Below, piece after piece: positions 33,933 to 43,200 of a DNA stretch of 64,000 bases. The position numbers and the translations under genes are program-made. The notes below the pieces were generated by a model. That model searched no databases, had not been told where the DNA came from, and saw nothing but the letters and a program-made list of their open reading frames with translations. The stretch comes from Streptomyces akebiae (GTDB taxonomy: Bacteria; Actinomycetota; Actinomycetes; Streptomycetales; Streptomycetaceae): NCBI RefSeq assembly GCF_019599145.1, contig NZ_CP080647.1, positions 9,114,001 to 9,178,000 on the forward strand. Reading direction: 5' to 3'. Position 1 is the stretch's first letter. Every line of letters begins with the position of its first letter.

Positions 33933-34630
33933 CCGAGCCGCCACTGCGCGTGGTGCTCGCCGACGACCAGACCCTTGTCCGTACCGGATTCAGGATGATC
34001 CTGCGCTCCGACGGCATCGAGGTGGTCGCCGAGGCCACCAACGGCTCCGAAGCCGTCGACGCGGTCCGCCGTACCCGGCCCGATGTGGTTCTGATGGACG
34101 TCCGGATGCCCGAGATGGACGGCCTGGAGGCCACCCGCCGCATCCTCACCGGCACCCCGGGCGAACCCCGCGTGATCATCCTGACCACCTTCGACCTCGA
34201 CCAGTACGTCTACGCGGCGCTGTCCGCCGGGGCCAGCGGCTTTCTCCTCAAGGACGTCACCCCCGAGCAGCTGATCTCCGCCGTCCGCACGGTCCGCTCC
34301 GGCGACGCGCTGCTCGCACCAGCCGTCACCCGCCGCCTGGTGGAGCGATTCACGCGGCATGACAGCCACGCCACCACGATCCACCGCGACCTCGCCTCAT
34401 TGACTCCGCGCGAACGCGAAGTCCTGGGCCTGGTGGCCCGGGGGCTGAGCAACGCCGAAGTCGCCGACCGCCTGCACCTGGCCGAGACGACGGTGAAGAC
34501 CCACGTCTCCCGCATCCTTGCCAAGCTCCAACTGCGTGACCGCGTCCAGGCCGTCATCGCCGCCTACGAGACCGGGCTGGTCAACGTGGGCAGACAGGAG
34601 CCCGCAGGGCCGTCCGCCGAGCACCCGTGA
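33929..34630 (+). CDS. NarL/LuxR-type response regulator
   Basis: 233 aa from GTG 33929, which overlaps the kinase stop (GTGA). The receiver has LADDQTLVRTGFRMIL, the phosphoacceptor Asp in DVVLMDVRMPEMDGLE, LTTFDLDQYVY and GFLLKDVTPEQL. The LuxR helix-turn-helix is LTPREREVLGLVARGLSNAE with TTVKTHVSRILAKLQLRDRV. It forms a complete pair with the upstream kinase and is closely similar in layout to the orphan regulator at 13993. Confidence 0.94.
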   Translation: MTEPPLRVVLADDQTLVRTGFRMILRSDGIEVVAEATNGSEAVDAVRRTRPDVVLMDVRMPEMDGLEATRRILTGTPGEPRVIILTTFDLDQYVYAALSAGASGFLLKDVTPEQLISAVRTVRSGDALLAPAVTRRLVERFTRHDSHATTIHRDLASLTPREREVLGLVARGLSNAEVADRLHLAETTVKTHVSRILAKLQLRDRVQAVIAAYETGLVNVGRQEPAGPSAEHP

Positions 34631-34644
34631 ACCGTCCCGGCGGG

Positions 34645-35118
34645 CTACTCGTCGTGCAGCACCTCGGCGATGGAGAGACGCGCCGCCAACCGGGACTTGT
34701 CAGCTGTCGCTTCGCCAGCAGCAGATGTAGCCGGTCCGGTCGCGCTTGACGAATTCGTCCAGTCCGTCGCGTTGTCGACGCTGGTCCCGGTGAGAGCGGC
34801 GCGGACTGAGGCAGGAACGTCGGCCGCCAGCGCAAGGCGGGCAGTGTTGCGTCCGGCAAGGCCACCAAGGCCAAGGCGCCTGAGCGTCGCCGGGGACATC
34901 GGACCACCCCCGCGGGTGCGAGGAGCACAGAGGGCGTTCTTGCCGGACTTCTTGTCCGCGAAGATCTTCCGGCATCCGGCGGTGGTGAGCGCGTCGAGCT
35001 GCCGCTCCAGCTTCTGGCCGCCGGTGGGGACCCGGGCGTATCCGATCTTGATTTCGGTGCGGACGAGCGGCTCGGCGACGAGGAGGACCGGCGCGTCGGC
35101 CGGTTCGAGGGCGGTCAT
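34645..35118 (-). pseudogene. Serine recombinase (resolvase) remnant plus integrase-like tail
   Basis: From ATG 35118 the first ~65 codons match the N-terminus of streptomycete serine recombinases ([34 protein letters not shown]). Two things kill it. The catalytic Ser of the YARVST motif is Pro, and homology stops at 34929, exactly where a CRISPR-repeat-like 28-mer begins. The remaining frame ([30 protein letters not shown]) resembles the end of another recombinase-type protein that shifts frame near its C-terminus ([10 protein letters not shown]). It is therefore a fusion of fragments. Confidence 0.72.
34901..34928. repeat. Orphan CRISPR-like repeat (type I-E style)
   Basis: A 28-nt segment starts GGACCACCCCCGCG, ends GAGGAGCAC and contains a short palindromic core (CACCC...GGGTG). 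It closely resembles type I-E repeats common in Streptomyces. No second copy lies 61 bp away on either side and no cas gene is in the window, so it is a single orphan repeat. It marks the breakpoint of the resolvase remnant. Confidence 0.4.
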
Positions 35119-35368
35119 GGCCCCGGGTCATGTCAGAAAACGGTGGTCGGGGATTGTCGAACCACCCTGGTTTTCAAAGGGGTTTTTGAAGGCTCTGGGG
35201 GACTTTCGGTGACCCGCCGGGCGGTCTTCAGAAGACGAAGGTCAATTGAAGGTCACTGGGTCTTCAGGTGCCCGTTGAGTTGCAAGGACAGCTGCAGCTG
35301 CCTCGCATGGGTTGATCTTTCAGAGTTGTCGCGGTGAATTCTGGTTGCCCGGGGCTGGGCAGGCAGCG

Positions 35369-36430
35369 ATGATCCTCCTCATGCTCGATGCTGCGTCTGC
35401 GGGTCCCGCACTACGGCCGTATCCCAAGATCTCTGCAAGGGGAGGGCTTGGCGTGTCCGGAGTCCGGGAGTGGATCGCGGTGGAAAAAGTGCATGGAGCA
35501 CACTTTGCGGTGGTGTGTGATGGCGCGGGGGTTCGTCCGGCGAAGCGGCGTGAGCTGTTGGGCGATGATGCGCTGGATGGTTTCTTCGGCGTGAGCAGAA
35601 TTTGGCCGATGCTGTCGGTAGCGGCGGCCCGTTTCGCTTCCGCACTGCACAGTTCGTGGGGCGACGCTGCGATGGTGACGATCTACGGTGAACTGGCCGG
35701 TGGAAGCTATCCGCACCCGGATGTTCCCGCCATCGCCGGGGCCGAGCCAGTGCAGACGGGCGTGTGGTACGCGCCGGGCCTGCAGTGGCTGCCATTCGAC
35801 GCCTCAGTCGAGACGGCCGAGGGACGCTGCTGGATCTCTGACCGTGCTCTGCGTGACGCAGCAGCCGCTGCAGAGCTCGTCTGTCCTCCAGCTCTGGGGA
35901 ACGGCGCGCTGAACAAGCTCCAGGATCTGCCGTGTACCTTCCCCACAAGGGTCCCAGCCCTCTTTGAGCTGCCCGAGTTGGCAGACAATCTTGCCGAAGG
36001 CTACGTCCTCAAGCCAGCCGACGAATGGCCGGAGACGAAGGCTGCCGGCACAGGCATACGTCCTGTTGTCAAGGTGAAGCAAAAGTCTTTCGCGGAGGAC
36101 GAGCGGTTCGACGGCGCACGTCCCTATCTGCCGCCGCTGCAGGGAGCGGCCGGGGTTCCCGCCTGGCTCCTGGCCCAGGCCTCAGCACTCCTCACCCCCG
36201 CTCGCGCGGCCGCCGTGGTCAGCAAGCTGGGCCCCCGCACTCCGGCAGACGCTGTGGCGGAGGAGATCACACGGGATGTTTCGGAGGAGCTCGCCGAAGC
36301 GCTGGGAGGACTGGAAGACACACTCCTACGCCCGCTGGAGCGAGCGCTTCTGCCTGGGGCACGGTCCTTGGCGGTGTTCGATGCCAAGGACCGCCACCGT
36401 TCCCGGACAGGCAGACAAGGCACACGGTGA
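35369..36430 (+). CDS. Rnl2-type RNA ligase
   Basis: ~353 aa nucleotidyltransferase predicted to adenylylate itself and seal nicked or broken RNA. Motif I is VEKVHGAHFAVVCDG, with the AMP-accepting Lys at residue ~40 from ATG 35369. Then come IYGELAGGSYPHPD (motif III-type Glu), VQTGVWYAPGLQWLPFD, motif IV LAEGYVLKP and motif V RPVVKVKQKSFAEDERF. This is the order in T4 Rnl2-like ligases. The C-terminal ~100 residues are helical. An upstream TTG at 35312 would add 19 residues without similarity; ATG 35381 is another option. No polynucleotide kinase, Hen1 or RtcB neighbour is present. Confidence 0.85.
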   Translation: MILLMLDAASAGPALRPYPKISARGGLGVSGVREWIAVEKVHGAHFAVVCDGAGVRPAKRRELLGDDALDGFFGVSRIWPMLSVAAARFASALHSSWGDAAMVTIYGELAGGSYPHPDVPAIAGAEPVQTGVWYAPGLQWLPFDASVETAEGRCWISDRALRDAAAAAELVCPPALGNGALNKLQDLPCTFPTRVPALFELPELADNLAEGYVLKPADEWPETKAAGTGIRPVVKVKQKSFAEDERFDGARPYLPPLQGAAGVPAWLLAQASALLTPARAAAVVSKLGPRTPADAVAEEITRDVSEELAEALGGLEDTLLRPLERALLPGARSLAVFDAKDRHRSRTGRQGTR

Positions 36431-36840
36431 CGGCAACAAGCAGTCGCCTCGGTGATGCGCGATGAGTAAAGAGCATCAGCCTGGTGGGTTGGCCGGGTCC
36501 GGTGATTGAGGTCATCGGGCTCGCTTCGGTCAGAGGCTAGGGACGCGAGCAGCATGCGGCCCACGGAGGCGCTGCGGACGGTCTGACCGAGCCCGCCCGG
36601 GAGCGGGGCGCGGTTGACATGTACGTCGCGGCTGCGCCGGGTGAACACCGCCGCACGCGCAGCACTGTGCGCAGGGCCAGGTCTGTAGACCCCCTTCCTG
36701 CTTGTGCCGGCAGGCTCCTGCTTCACGGTCGGCATGGTGCACACAGCCGCTCCGAAACCCCGTTCAGATGTCCAAGTGCGCATTTCTGTCTGGCCGTTGG
36801 CTCCTCGAAACTGAGGTGGACCGGTGATGGGGGAGGGGTC
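36431..36840. other. Gap upstream of the antiporter
   Basis: No convincing gene on either strand. A minus-strand stretch (VNRAPLPGGLGQTVRSASVG) is open but unrecognised. The promoter of the antiporter gene should lie near the right end. Confidence 0.35.
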
Positions 36841-38166
36841 ATGCTGATCAGTAGTAGCGCGACGGACGGAACCACTCGGCAGGTGCTTGTCGGCCTTGCC
36901 GTGGTGGTGCCCGCGGCGTTGTTGTGCGGCCGGATCGCCCAGCGGTTGCGGCAGCCGGCGGTGCTGGGGGAGATAGCCGCGGGACTGATGCTGGGACCGA
37001 GCCTGCTGGGTCTGCTCCCCGGAAATCCGACCGCGGTCCTGTTCCCGACCGAGGCCCGGCCTTTTCTGCAGATACTGGCCCAACTGGGCCTCGTTCTCTT
37101 CATGTTCCAGGTGGGCTATCACCTGGACTTCGCTGATCTGCGCGGCCAGGGACGCCACGTAGTGGCGGTCTCGCTCACCTCCGTTGGCCTGCCGTTCGCG
37201 CTGGGCACGGGCCTGGCCCTCGTGCTCGCGCCCTGGACCTTCTCGGAGCAGGAGCGGACCGGGCTGGTCGGCCCGGCGCTGTTCCTCGGGGCGGCCATGT
37301 CCATCACAGCCTTTCCGGTGCTGGCCCGCATCCTCTCCGACCACGGTCTGTCCCGGGAGCGCATCGGGCAGGTGGCGCTCGCCAGCGCTGCCCTGCAGGA
37401 CTTGCTGGCGTGGGCCATGCTCGCCGTCGTGGTCGTGGTGGTGAATGCCACCGGCTCCTGGCCGCTGGCCCGGATGGCCATGCTGTCCGCCCTCTTGGTC
37501 CTCTGCATGATGTACGTGATCCGGCCCGGCCTGCGCTGGCTGCTGGCGCCCGAACGGTCCTGGAACCGGGACAGCACGCTGGTCTACGGGGTGGTCTTCA
37601 GCGGACTGCTGCTGTCCGCCTGGGCCACCGACGTGATGGGGCTGCACACGGTGTTCGGCGCCTTCATCTTCGGCGCCGTCGTACCGCGTCGGCACATCGA
37701 CGCGTACGCCCCGGATGTGCCGATGCGGCTGGAGCAGTCGAGCCTGTTGCTGCTGCCGGTGTTCTTCGTCGTCACCGGGCTGTCCGTCGACTTCCGTGGC
37801 CTCGGCGGACAGGGCTTGGTCATGCTGCTGGCCGTGCTCGTCGTGGCCTGCGCGGGCAAGTTCCTCGGCGCTGCGGGCGCCGCCCGACTCACTGGGGCCA
37901 CCGCCCGGCAGTCCGTCACGCTGGGCGTGCTGCTGAACGCGCGCGGGCTCACCGAGCTCGTCCTGCTCAACGTGGGCCTGGGCCTGGGCGTCATCGACGG
38001 CCGGCTCTTCACCGTGATGGTGGCCATGGACGTCATCACCACGATGATGGCCGGCCCGCTGGTGCAACGTCTGTGGCTGGCGCCCAGGTCGCGCACCGTC
38101 GACCGCGGAGGCGAGCTCGGCGGCGACGCCGCACCCTCAGCGGAAGATGCCGATGTGGCCAAGTGA
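36841..38166 (+). CDS. Cation/proton antiporter, CPA2 (Kef/NapA) family
   Basis: 441 aa integral membrane protein with ~12 helices. The second helix region LRQPAVLGEIAAGLMLGPSL is typical. Helix 5 (LFLGAAMSITAFPVLARILS) carries the TAFPVLARIL motif, and LQDLLAWAMLAVVVVV, with the ion-binding acidic residue, follows. LHTVFGAFIFGAVVPR, LLPVFFVVTGLSVDF and GVLLNARGLTELVLLNVGLG are Kef-like blocks. There is no C-terminal RCK/TrkA domain. The start is ATG 36841 after GGGGGAGGGG. It probably exchanges Na+ or K+ for protons; similar genes accompany antibiotic clusters, but no direct link is visible here. Confidence 0.92.
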   Translation: MLISSSATDGTTRQVLVGLAVVVPAALLCGRIAQRLRQPAVLGEIAAGLMLGPSLLGLLPGNPTAVLFPTEARPFLQILAQLGLVLFMFQVGYHLDFADLRGQGRHVVAVSLTSVGLPFALGTGLALVLAPWTFSEQERTGLVGPALFLGAAMSITAFPVLARILSDHGLSRERIGQVALASAALQDLLAWAMLAVVVVVVNATGSWPLARMAMLSALLVLCMMYVIRPGLRWLLAPERSWNRDSTLVYGVVFSGLLLSAWATDVMGLHTVFGAFIFGAVVPRRHIDAYAPDVPMRLEQSSLLLLPVFFVVTGLSVDFRGLGGQGLVMLLAVLVVACAGKFLGAAGAARLTGATARQSVTLGVLLNARGLTELVLLNVGLGLGVIDGRLFTVMVAMDVITTMMAGPLVQRLWLAPRSRTVDRGGELGGDAAPSAEDADVAK

Positions 38167-38281
38167 GTACTACCCGGCGGGAGTGCGCGAAAAGATCTTC
38201 AGGGCCGGACACCAGGACGGTCAGGAGACGGCGGGCCCGTTCGTCGTGATGGGCCGACCACGCCGACACGGCGCCGACAAC

Positions 38282-38310
38282 CGCCCCGCTGGGACCACCC
38301 CAGCGGGGCG
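38282..38310. terminator. Hairpin after the antiporter gene
   Basis: A perfect 10-bp stem CGCCCCGCTG / CAGCGGGGCG surrounds a 9-nt loop, 116 bp after the antiporter stop. It abuts the end of the readable IS256 remnant on the opposite strand. Confidence 0.6.
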
Positions 38311-38463
38311 ACCTGCGACCTGCCCGTCCCTGACCTTCACGTTCACACAGTCGATGAAGACGACCGGGTAGACGCTGTCCAGGGGACGGTTCTGCCGTTC
38401 CGTCATGCCGGCCATCACGCTGTCGGTGATCGTTGAGATCGTGGACTTGGAGATCTCCGCGTA
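38311..38463 (-). pseudogene. IS256-family (mutator) transposase fragment
   Basis: The minus strand reads YAEISKSTISTITDSVMAGM, TERQNRPLDSVYPVVFIDCV, NVKVRDGQVAGRP. This is the highly conserved stretch of mutator-type transposases up to and including the first catalytic Asp (FIDC). Everything before and after is missing. It marks the left border of the PKS/halogenase locus. Confidence 0.8.
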
Positions 38464-38670
38464 CCCGCGCCTCTACGCGAGCGATGCTCACAGCGCTTTC
38501 GTTCTTCTTCTGCGATGGAGCGCCATGAGACTGGACGCACACCCGTGAACGGAGTCCCCCAGCCCCAAGAACGCGCGAGGACGCTTCACGGAGTGGCTTG
38601 GCGGCGGAGCTATGGCCTGCGGGTGGGGACCAGTTGGGGACCCTGTCGGTCCCGACGGTGCTCGACGAAG

Positions 38671-38700
38671 GTCCCCCACAGGCGAGAGCCTGTGGGGGAC
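38671..38700. terminator. Terminator after the halogenase gene
   Basis: A perfect 13-bp stem GTCCCCCACAGGC / GCCTGTGGGGGAC has a GAGA loop and lies 20 bp beyond the halogenase stop on the minus strand. It is a textbook streptomycete terminator for the PKS-halogenase operon, and is bidirectional in principle. Confidence 0.75.
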
Positions 38701-38719
38701 CCTTTTGGCATGGGCAGGT

Positions 38720-40225
38720 TCATTCGGTCACCCACGTGAGTCCGTCCTCCGAGGCCATCAGGCCGCCGGGGTGCAGCGGGGTCTCCTTCTCCAGCGGGCC
38801 ACCGAAGACACCCCGTTCCTGGAGGATCGTGCCCTCCTGGAAGACCTGGCGGATCGAGGCGGACTCGAAGAGCGGATTGCGCAGGCCGTCGGAGTCCGGG
38901 AGCCGGCCGACCGCGTGGTCGAGTTCCGAGGCGGTGACAGTCAGCCGGGTGCCCGCCTGTCCGGGCCCGGCGAGGGACGTGTCGCCGGAGGCCAGTCCGC
39001 CCACCAGTTCGACGAACGCCTCCATTTCCGTCGCGTCGACGTGGGTGACCTTGCGGGCCTTCCAGAAGTACGACCGTTCGTCCTGGTGCATGTCGTAGAA
39101 GGAGACCAGGAACTCGTGGAACAGGCCGTATTCGTGCCGGTAGCGTGCCTCGAACTCGTTGAAGAGGCGGTCCTCGTCGAGGGTTCCGGCCAGGCCGCTG
39201 TTGATGGAGCGGGCCGCGAGCAGGGCCCCGTACGTGGCGAGGTGCACTCCGGAGGACAGCACGGGGTCGACGAAGCACGCCGCGTCGCCGACCAGCACCA
39301 TGCCGGGCCGCCACAGCTGTGACTTCCAGTACGACCAGTCCTTGCGGACCCGCACCTGGTCGTACGGCGCCTCGGTGGCCTGCGCCACCCCGTCGAGGAG
39401 GCCCCGGACCTCCGGGCAGGAGTCGATCAGCCCGCGCCAGGCCGTCACCGGGTCCCGCTGGATCGCGGCGGCGTTGTCCCGGCCGACCACCGCTCCGACG
39501 CTGGTGAGGTCGTCGCGGAGCGGGATGTACCAGAGCCAGCCCTCGTCGAAGGCGGCGCAGAAGATGTTGCCGTCGTTGGGCTTCGGGAGCCGCTTGCCGC
39601 CGGCGAAGTAGCCGAACACCGCGATGTTCCGGAAGAAGTCGGAGTACGTCCGCCTGCCGCCGACCTCGCCGTGGATCCGGCTGCCGTTGCCGGACGCGTC
39701 CACGACGTAACGGGCCCGGGCCTCACGGGTCTCCCCGGCGGGGCCCGTCCAGCCGACGCCCCTGACGCGCTCCTCGTCGCCGAGCACGCCCTTGACCCGG
39801 CAGCCCTCCCGAACGTCGACGCCGACCCGGCGGGCGTTGTCCAGCAGGATCGCGTCGAACCGGGACCGCTCGACCTGGTAGGCGAAGGAGGTCGGGTCGG
39901 CCAGCCGGGGGGACAGGGCGAAGGAGAACTGCCACGGGTCCGGGTTCCGGCCCCAGCGGAAGGTCCCGCCGCGCTTCGTCTTGAAGCCGGCCCGCGCGAC
40001 CTCCTCCTCGACGCCCAGGATGCGGCACACCCCGTGCACGGTGGAGGGGAGCAGCGACTCGCCGATCTGGTACCGGGGAAACGTCTGCTGCTCCAGCAGG
40101 AGGACGCGGTGACCCCGCAGGGCGACGGCCGTGGCGGCGGTCGACCCGGCCGGGCCGCCGCCCACGACGATCACGTCGAACTCCTCGGTCTCCGCTGTCT
40201 TCCCAGTCTCGTGGTCGGGGTTCAC
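38720..40225 (-). CDS. Flavin-dependent halogenase
   Basis: 501 aa. The N-terminal FAD-binding GxGxxG is [20 protein letters not shown] (about residues 17-36). The halogenase segments follow: [20 protein letters not shown], the hypohalous-acid-tunnel motif WLWYIPL (WxWxIP) and [20 protein letters not shown]. This places it with PKS-associated phenolic/carrier-bound halogenases rather than free tryptophan halogenases. It should chlorinate or brominate an aromatic or enoyl substrate using FADH2 supplied by a separate reductase, which is not in the window. The GTG start overlaps the PKS stop (GTGA), so translation is coupled and the halogenase acts in the same pathway. Confidence 0.93.
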   Translation of the reverse strand: MNPDHETGKTAETEEFDVIVVGGGPAGSTAATAVALRGHRVLLLEQQTFPRYQIGESLLPSTVHGVCRILGVEEEVARAGFKTKRGGTFRWGRNPDPWQFSFALSPRLADPTSFAYQVERSRFDAILLDNARRVGVDVREGCRVKGVLGDEERVRGVGWTGPAGETREARARYVVDASGNGSRIHGEVGGRRTYSDFFRNIAVFGYFAGGKRLPKPNDGNIFCAAFDEGWLWYIPLRDDLTSVGAVVGRDNAAAIQRDPVTAWRGLIDSCPEVRGLLDGVAQATEAPYDQVRVRKDWSYWKSQLWRPGMVLVGDAACFVDPVLSSGVHLATYGALLAARSINSGLAGTLDEDRLFNEFEARYRHEYGLFHEFLVSFYDMHQDERSYFWKARKVTHVDATEMEAFVELVGGLASGDTSLAGPGQAGTRLTVTASELDHAVGRLPDSDGLRNPLFESASIRQVFQEGTILQERGVFGGPLEKETPLHPGGLMASEDGLTWVTE

Positions 40226-43200
40226 CGCTCTCCTTCTGTTCCTGTGTTCGGCGCCGACGGGACGCCCGTACGGTTGAGGGAATCGATCCAGGTGCGGACG
40301 GCCGCCGCCGTGGTGGGGGTGTGTTCCCCCATGAGCGAGAAGTGGTCGCCGGGGACGTCGACCCGGGTGTGCGGCAGCGGCCAGGAGGTGCGCCACTCGT
40401 CCGGGGCCGCGCCCGCCGCCATCGCGGGCGTCGGCCGGGTGGCCCGGACCAGCAGGGTGGGGGCGGCGACCGGCTCCGGCTCCCAGTCCAGGAACATCCG
40501 GGTGTACGCGCCCAGCGCGGCCACCCCGGTGTCCTCGTCCCCCGTGAACTGGTTTCCGCCCAGACGCGGCGCGATCACGGCGGGCAGGGACAGCAGCCAG
40601 TCCTTGTCGCTGTTGCCGTCGTTGATGAGGTACGTGTCGAGCAGCACCTGTCCGACGGGCGGGCTGCCCATGGCTTCGAGCCGCCGGGTCACCGCATGGG
40701 CGACCGCGCCTCCGGTGCTCACGCCGACGATCACGAAGGGCCGGTCGCCGACGTGCTGTCGCACCGTCTCCGCGTGTGTCCGGGCGAGCGTGTCCCGGTC
40801 GGCCGGCACGGCACGGCCCGCCCCGATGCCGGGGTGCGGGAGTTCGAGGACGTCCAGTTCGCCCTGGAAGTGGGCGTGGAATGCGGCGAATTCACCTCCG
40901 GGGGCGGCGAAGGGCGGATGGAAGCCGTTGAGGAAGACGAGTACTGGCCCGGCCTGGGAACCGTCGGCGCGCCGCAGCGGGGCCAGGGCGTGCTCCCGGT
41001 CGGCGTCGGGGCCGAAGGTCGGCAGCGCCCAGGAAGCCGTGACCAGCATGTGCATCGCCGCGACCACCTGCCCGGCCTCGCAGACCCGCCGGTAGAGCGA
41101 GGAGAGCGTCTGCGCGGGCCGCTCCTCCTCCGTCTGCGCGGGCCGGTCCTGCGCGGGAGCGCGCTCCGGCTCCGGTGCGACGTCGGGCAGGTCGTCCAGC
41201 AGACCGAGTACGTGGCGGGCCAGCCCCTGGGCCGTCGGGTGCTCGAACACCACGGCGGCGGACAGCCTCAGCCGCAGGGCCATGCTCAGCCGGTTGCGGA
41301 CCTGGACCGCCATCAGGGAGTCGAAGCCCAGCTCGGCGAAGGACCTGCCGGCCGGCAGCGCGTCGGCGTCCGGGTAGCCGAGAACCGTGGCCACGTCGGC
41401 ACGCATCAACTCCGCGAGGGAGTCCTCCCGTCGGTCGGCGGGCAACCCGGCCAGCACCTTGCGCCAGGCGCCCGGCTCCCAGACCTGCTCCGCACCGGGC
41501 GAGGAGCCGTCACCGGCGCCCTCCCCGGTCCCGGCGGCCGGCCTGCGGGGCGGCACGAGTCCGCGCAGCGGCGGCGGCAGGAGCCCCTGGGCGGACCTGA
41601 GTGCCCTCCGGTCCAGCAGTACCGGCGCCAGCACGGGTTCGTCCGCGCGCAGCGCCGCGTCGAAGAGGGCCAGGCCCTGCTCCACGGAGAGCGCTCGGAG
41701 CACCTCACCGGCCGACCGGTGCGGGACCCCTGCGTTCCCATCGGCCTCATCGGCCTCATCGGCCGCACCGGCCATGCCGGCCCCGTGGTCCCACGGTCCC
41801 CAGGCCAAGGACACGGCGGGCAGCCCCAGTTGGGAACGGTGCCGGGCCAGGGCGTCCAGGAAGGCGTTCGCCGCCGCGTAGTTGCCCTGGCCGACGCGGC
41901 CCAGCAGGCCGGACACCGAGGAGAACAGGACGAACGCCGACAGGTCCAGGTCCCGGGTCAGCTCGTGCAGATGCCAGGCCGCGTCCACCTTCGGCCGCAG
42001 CACGGCCGCCATCCGCCCGGGGGTCAGCGCGGCGAGGACACCGTCGTCCAGCACCCCCGCCGCATGCACCACGGCGGTCAGCGCGGGCGAGCACTCCTTG
42101 ATCACCTCGGCCAGCGCGGCACGGTCGGCCGCATCACAGGCCACGATCCGCACCTCGGCGCCCAACTCCTCCAGCATGACGCGCAGTTCCCCGGCATTCG
42201 GCGCCTGGGGCCCCTGCCGACCGGTGAGCAGCAGGTGCCGTACGCCATGGGCAGCCACGAGATGGCGGGCGACCTCCGCGCCGAGCGCGCCGGTACCGCC
42301 GGTGATCAGGACCGTGCCGTCGGGCCCGAAACTGTCGCCCCGGGTGGAGACTTCACCGGCGGCGACCAGACGCGGCACCGCCAAGTGCCCGTCGCGTACG
42401 CAGAGTTGACCCTCGTCGCCGGCCGCCGCAGCGGGGAGCAGCCGCAGTGATTCCGGCCGCCCGTCCACATCGACGAGAACGACACGTCCGGGCAGCTCCG
42501 TCTGTGCGGCACGCACCAGCCCCCACACGGCGGCCCCGGCCGGATCCGGCTCGGGTGCGGTCGCGTTCCGCGTCAGCACGACCAGACGGGAGCCCGCCGT
42601 CGATGGGTTGTCCTGCCAGTCCTGGAGGGTACGCAGCACCCTGCCGGTCAGCCGGTGTACGGCGGGGAGCGGATCGGCATCCGCCCACGGGCCGCCGTCG
42701 ACGGCCGTGACGACGACGGTGTCCGGTTCGGGGGCGTCGGTTCCCACGAGGTCGGGGAGCGCCCCGCGCAGGTCCAGCTCGTCCGGGCCGACCAGCGCCC
42801 AGCGTCCGCCGGTCACGGGTCGCCGCTCGCCCTCCGGCTCCTCGACGCCGGTCCACTCGGGGCGCAGCAGGGCCCGGCGCACGGCGTCGGCCGTCGACTC
42901 GACCGGCTCGGCGGGGAGTTCACGCGTGGTCATGGAGTCCACGTGAGCCACCGGGCGTCCCGACGGGTCGGCCAGGGTGACCGTGACCGAGTCCGTCCCG
43001 CTCGGGGCGATCCGTACGCGTACCTCCGACGCACCCGTCGCGTACAGACGTACGCCGTTCCACGCGAACGGCACCCGGACCGTGCCGGAGCCGGGAGCCG
43101 AGCCCGTGAGCATCGGGGCGTGCAGGGCCGCGTCCAGCAGCGCCGGGTGGATCCCGAACCGGTCGGCGTGTTCCGACTCCGCCTCGGGCAGGCGGACGTC

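Noticed and set aside
36124..38067. A 647-aa open frame on the minus strand
   Set aside because: It is antisense to the antiporter. The His/Gln/Glu-rich sequence has no known domain, and the antiporter frame is clearly real.
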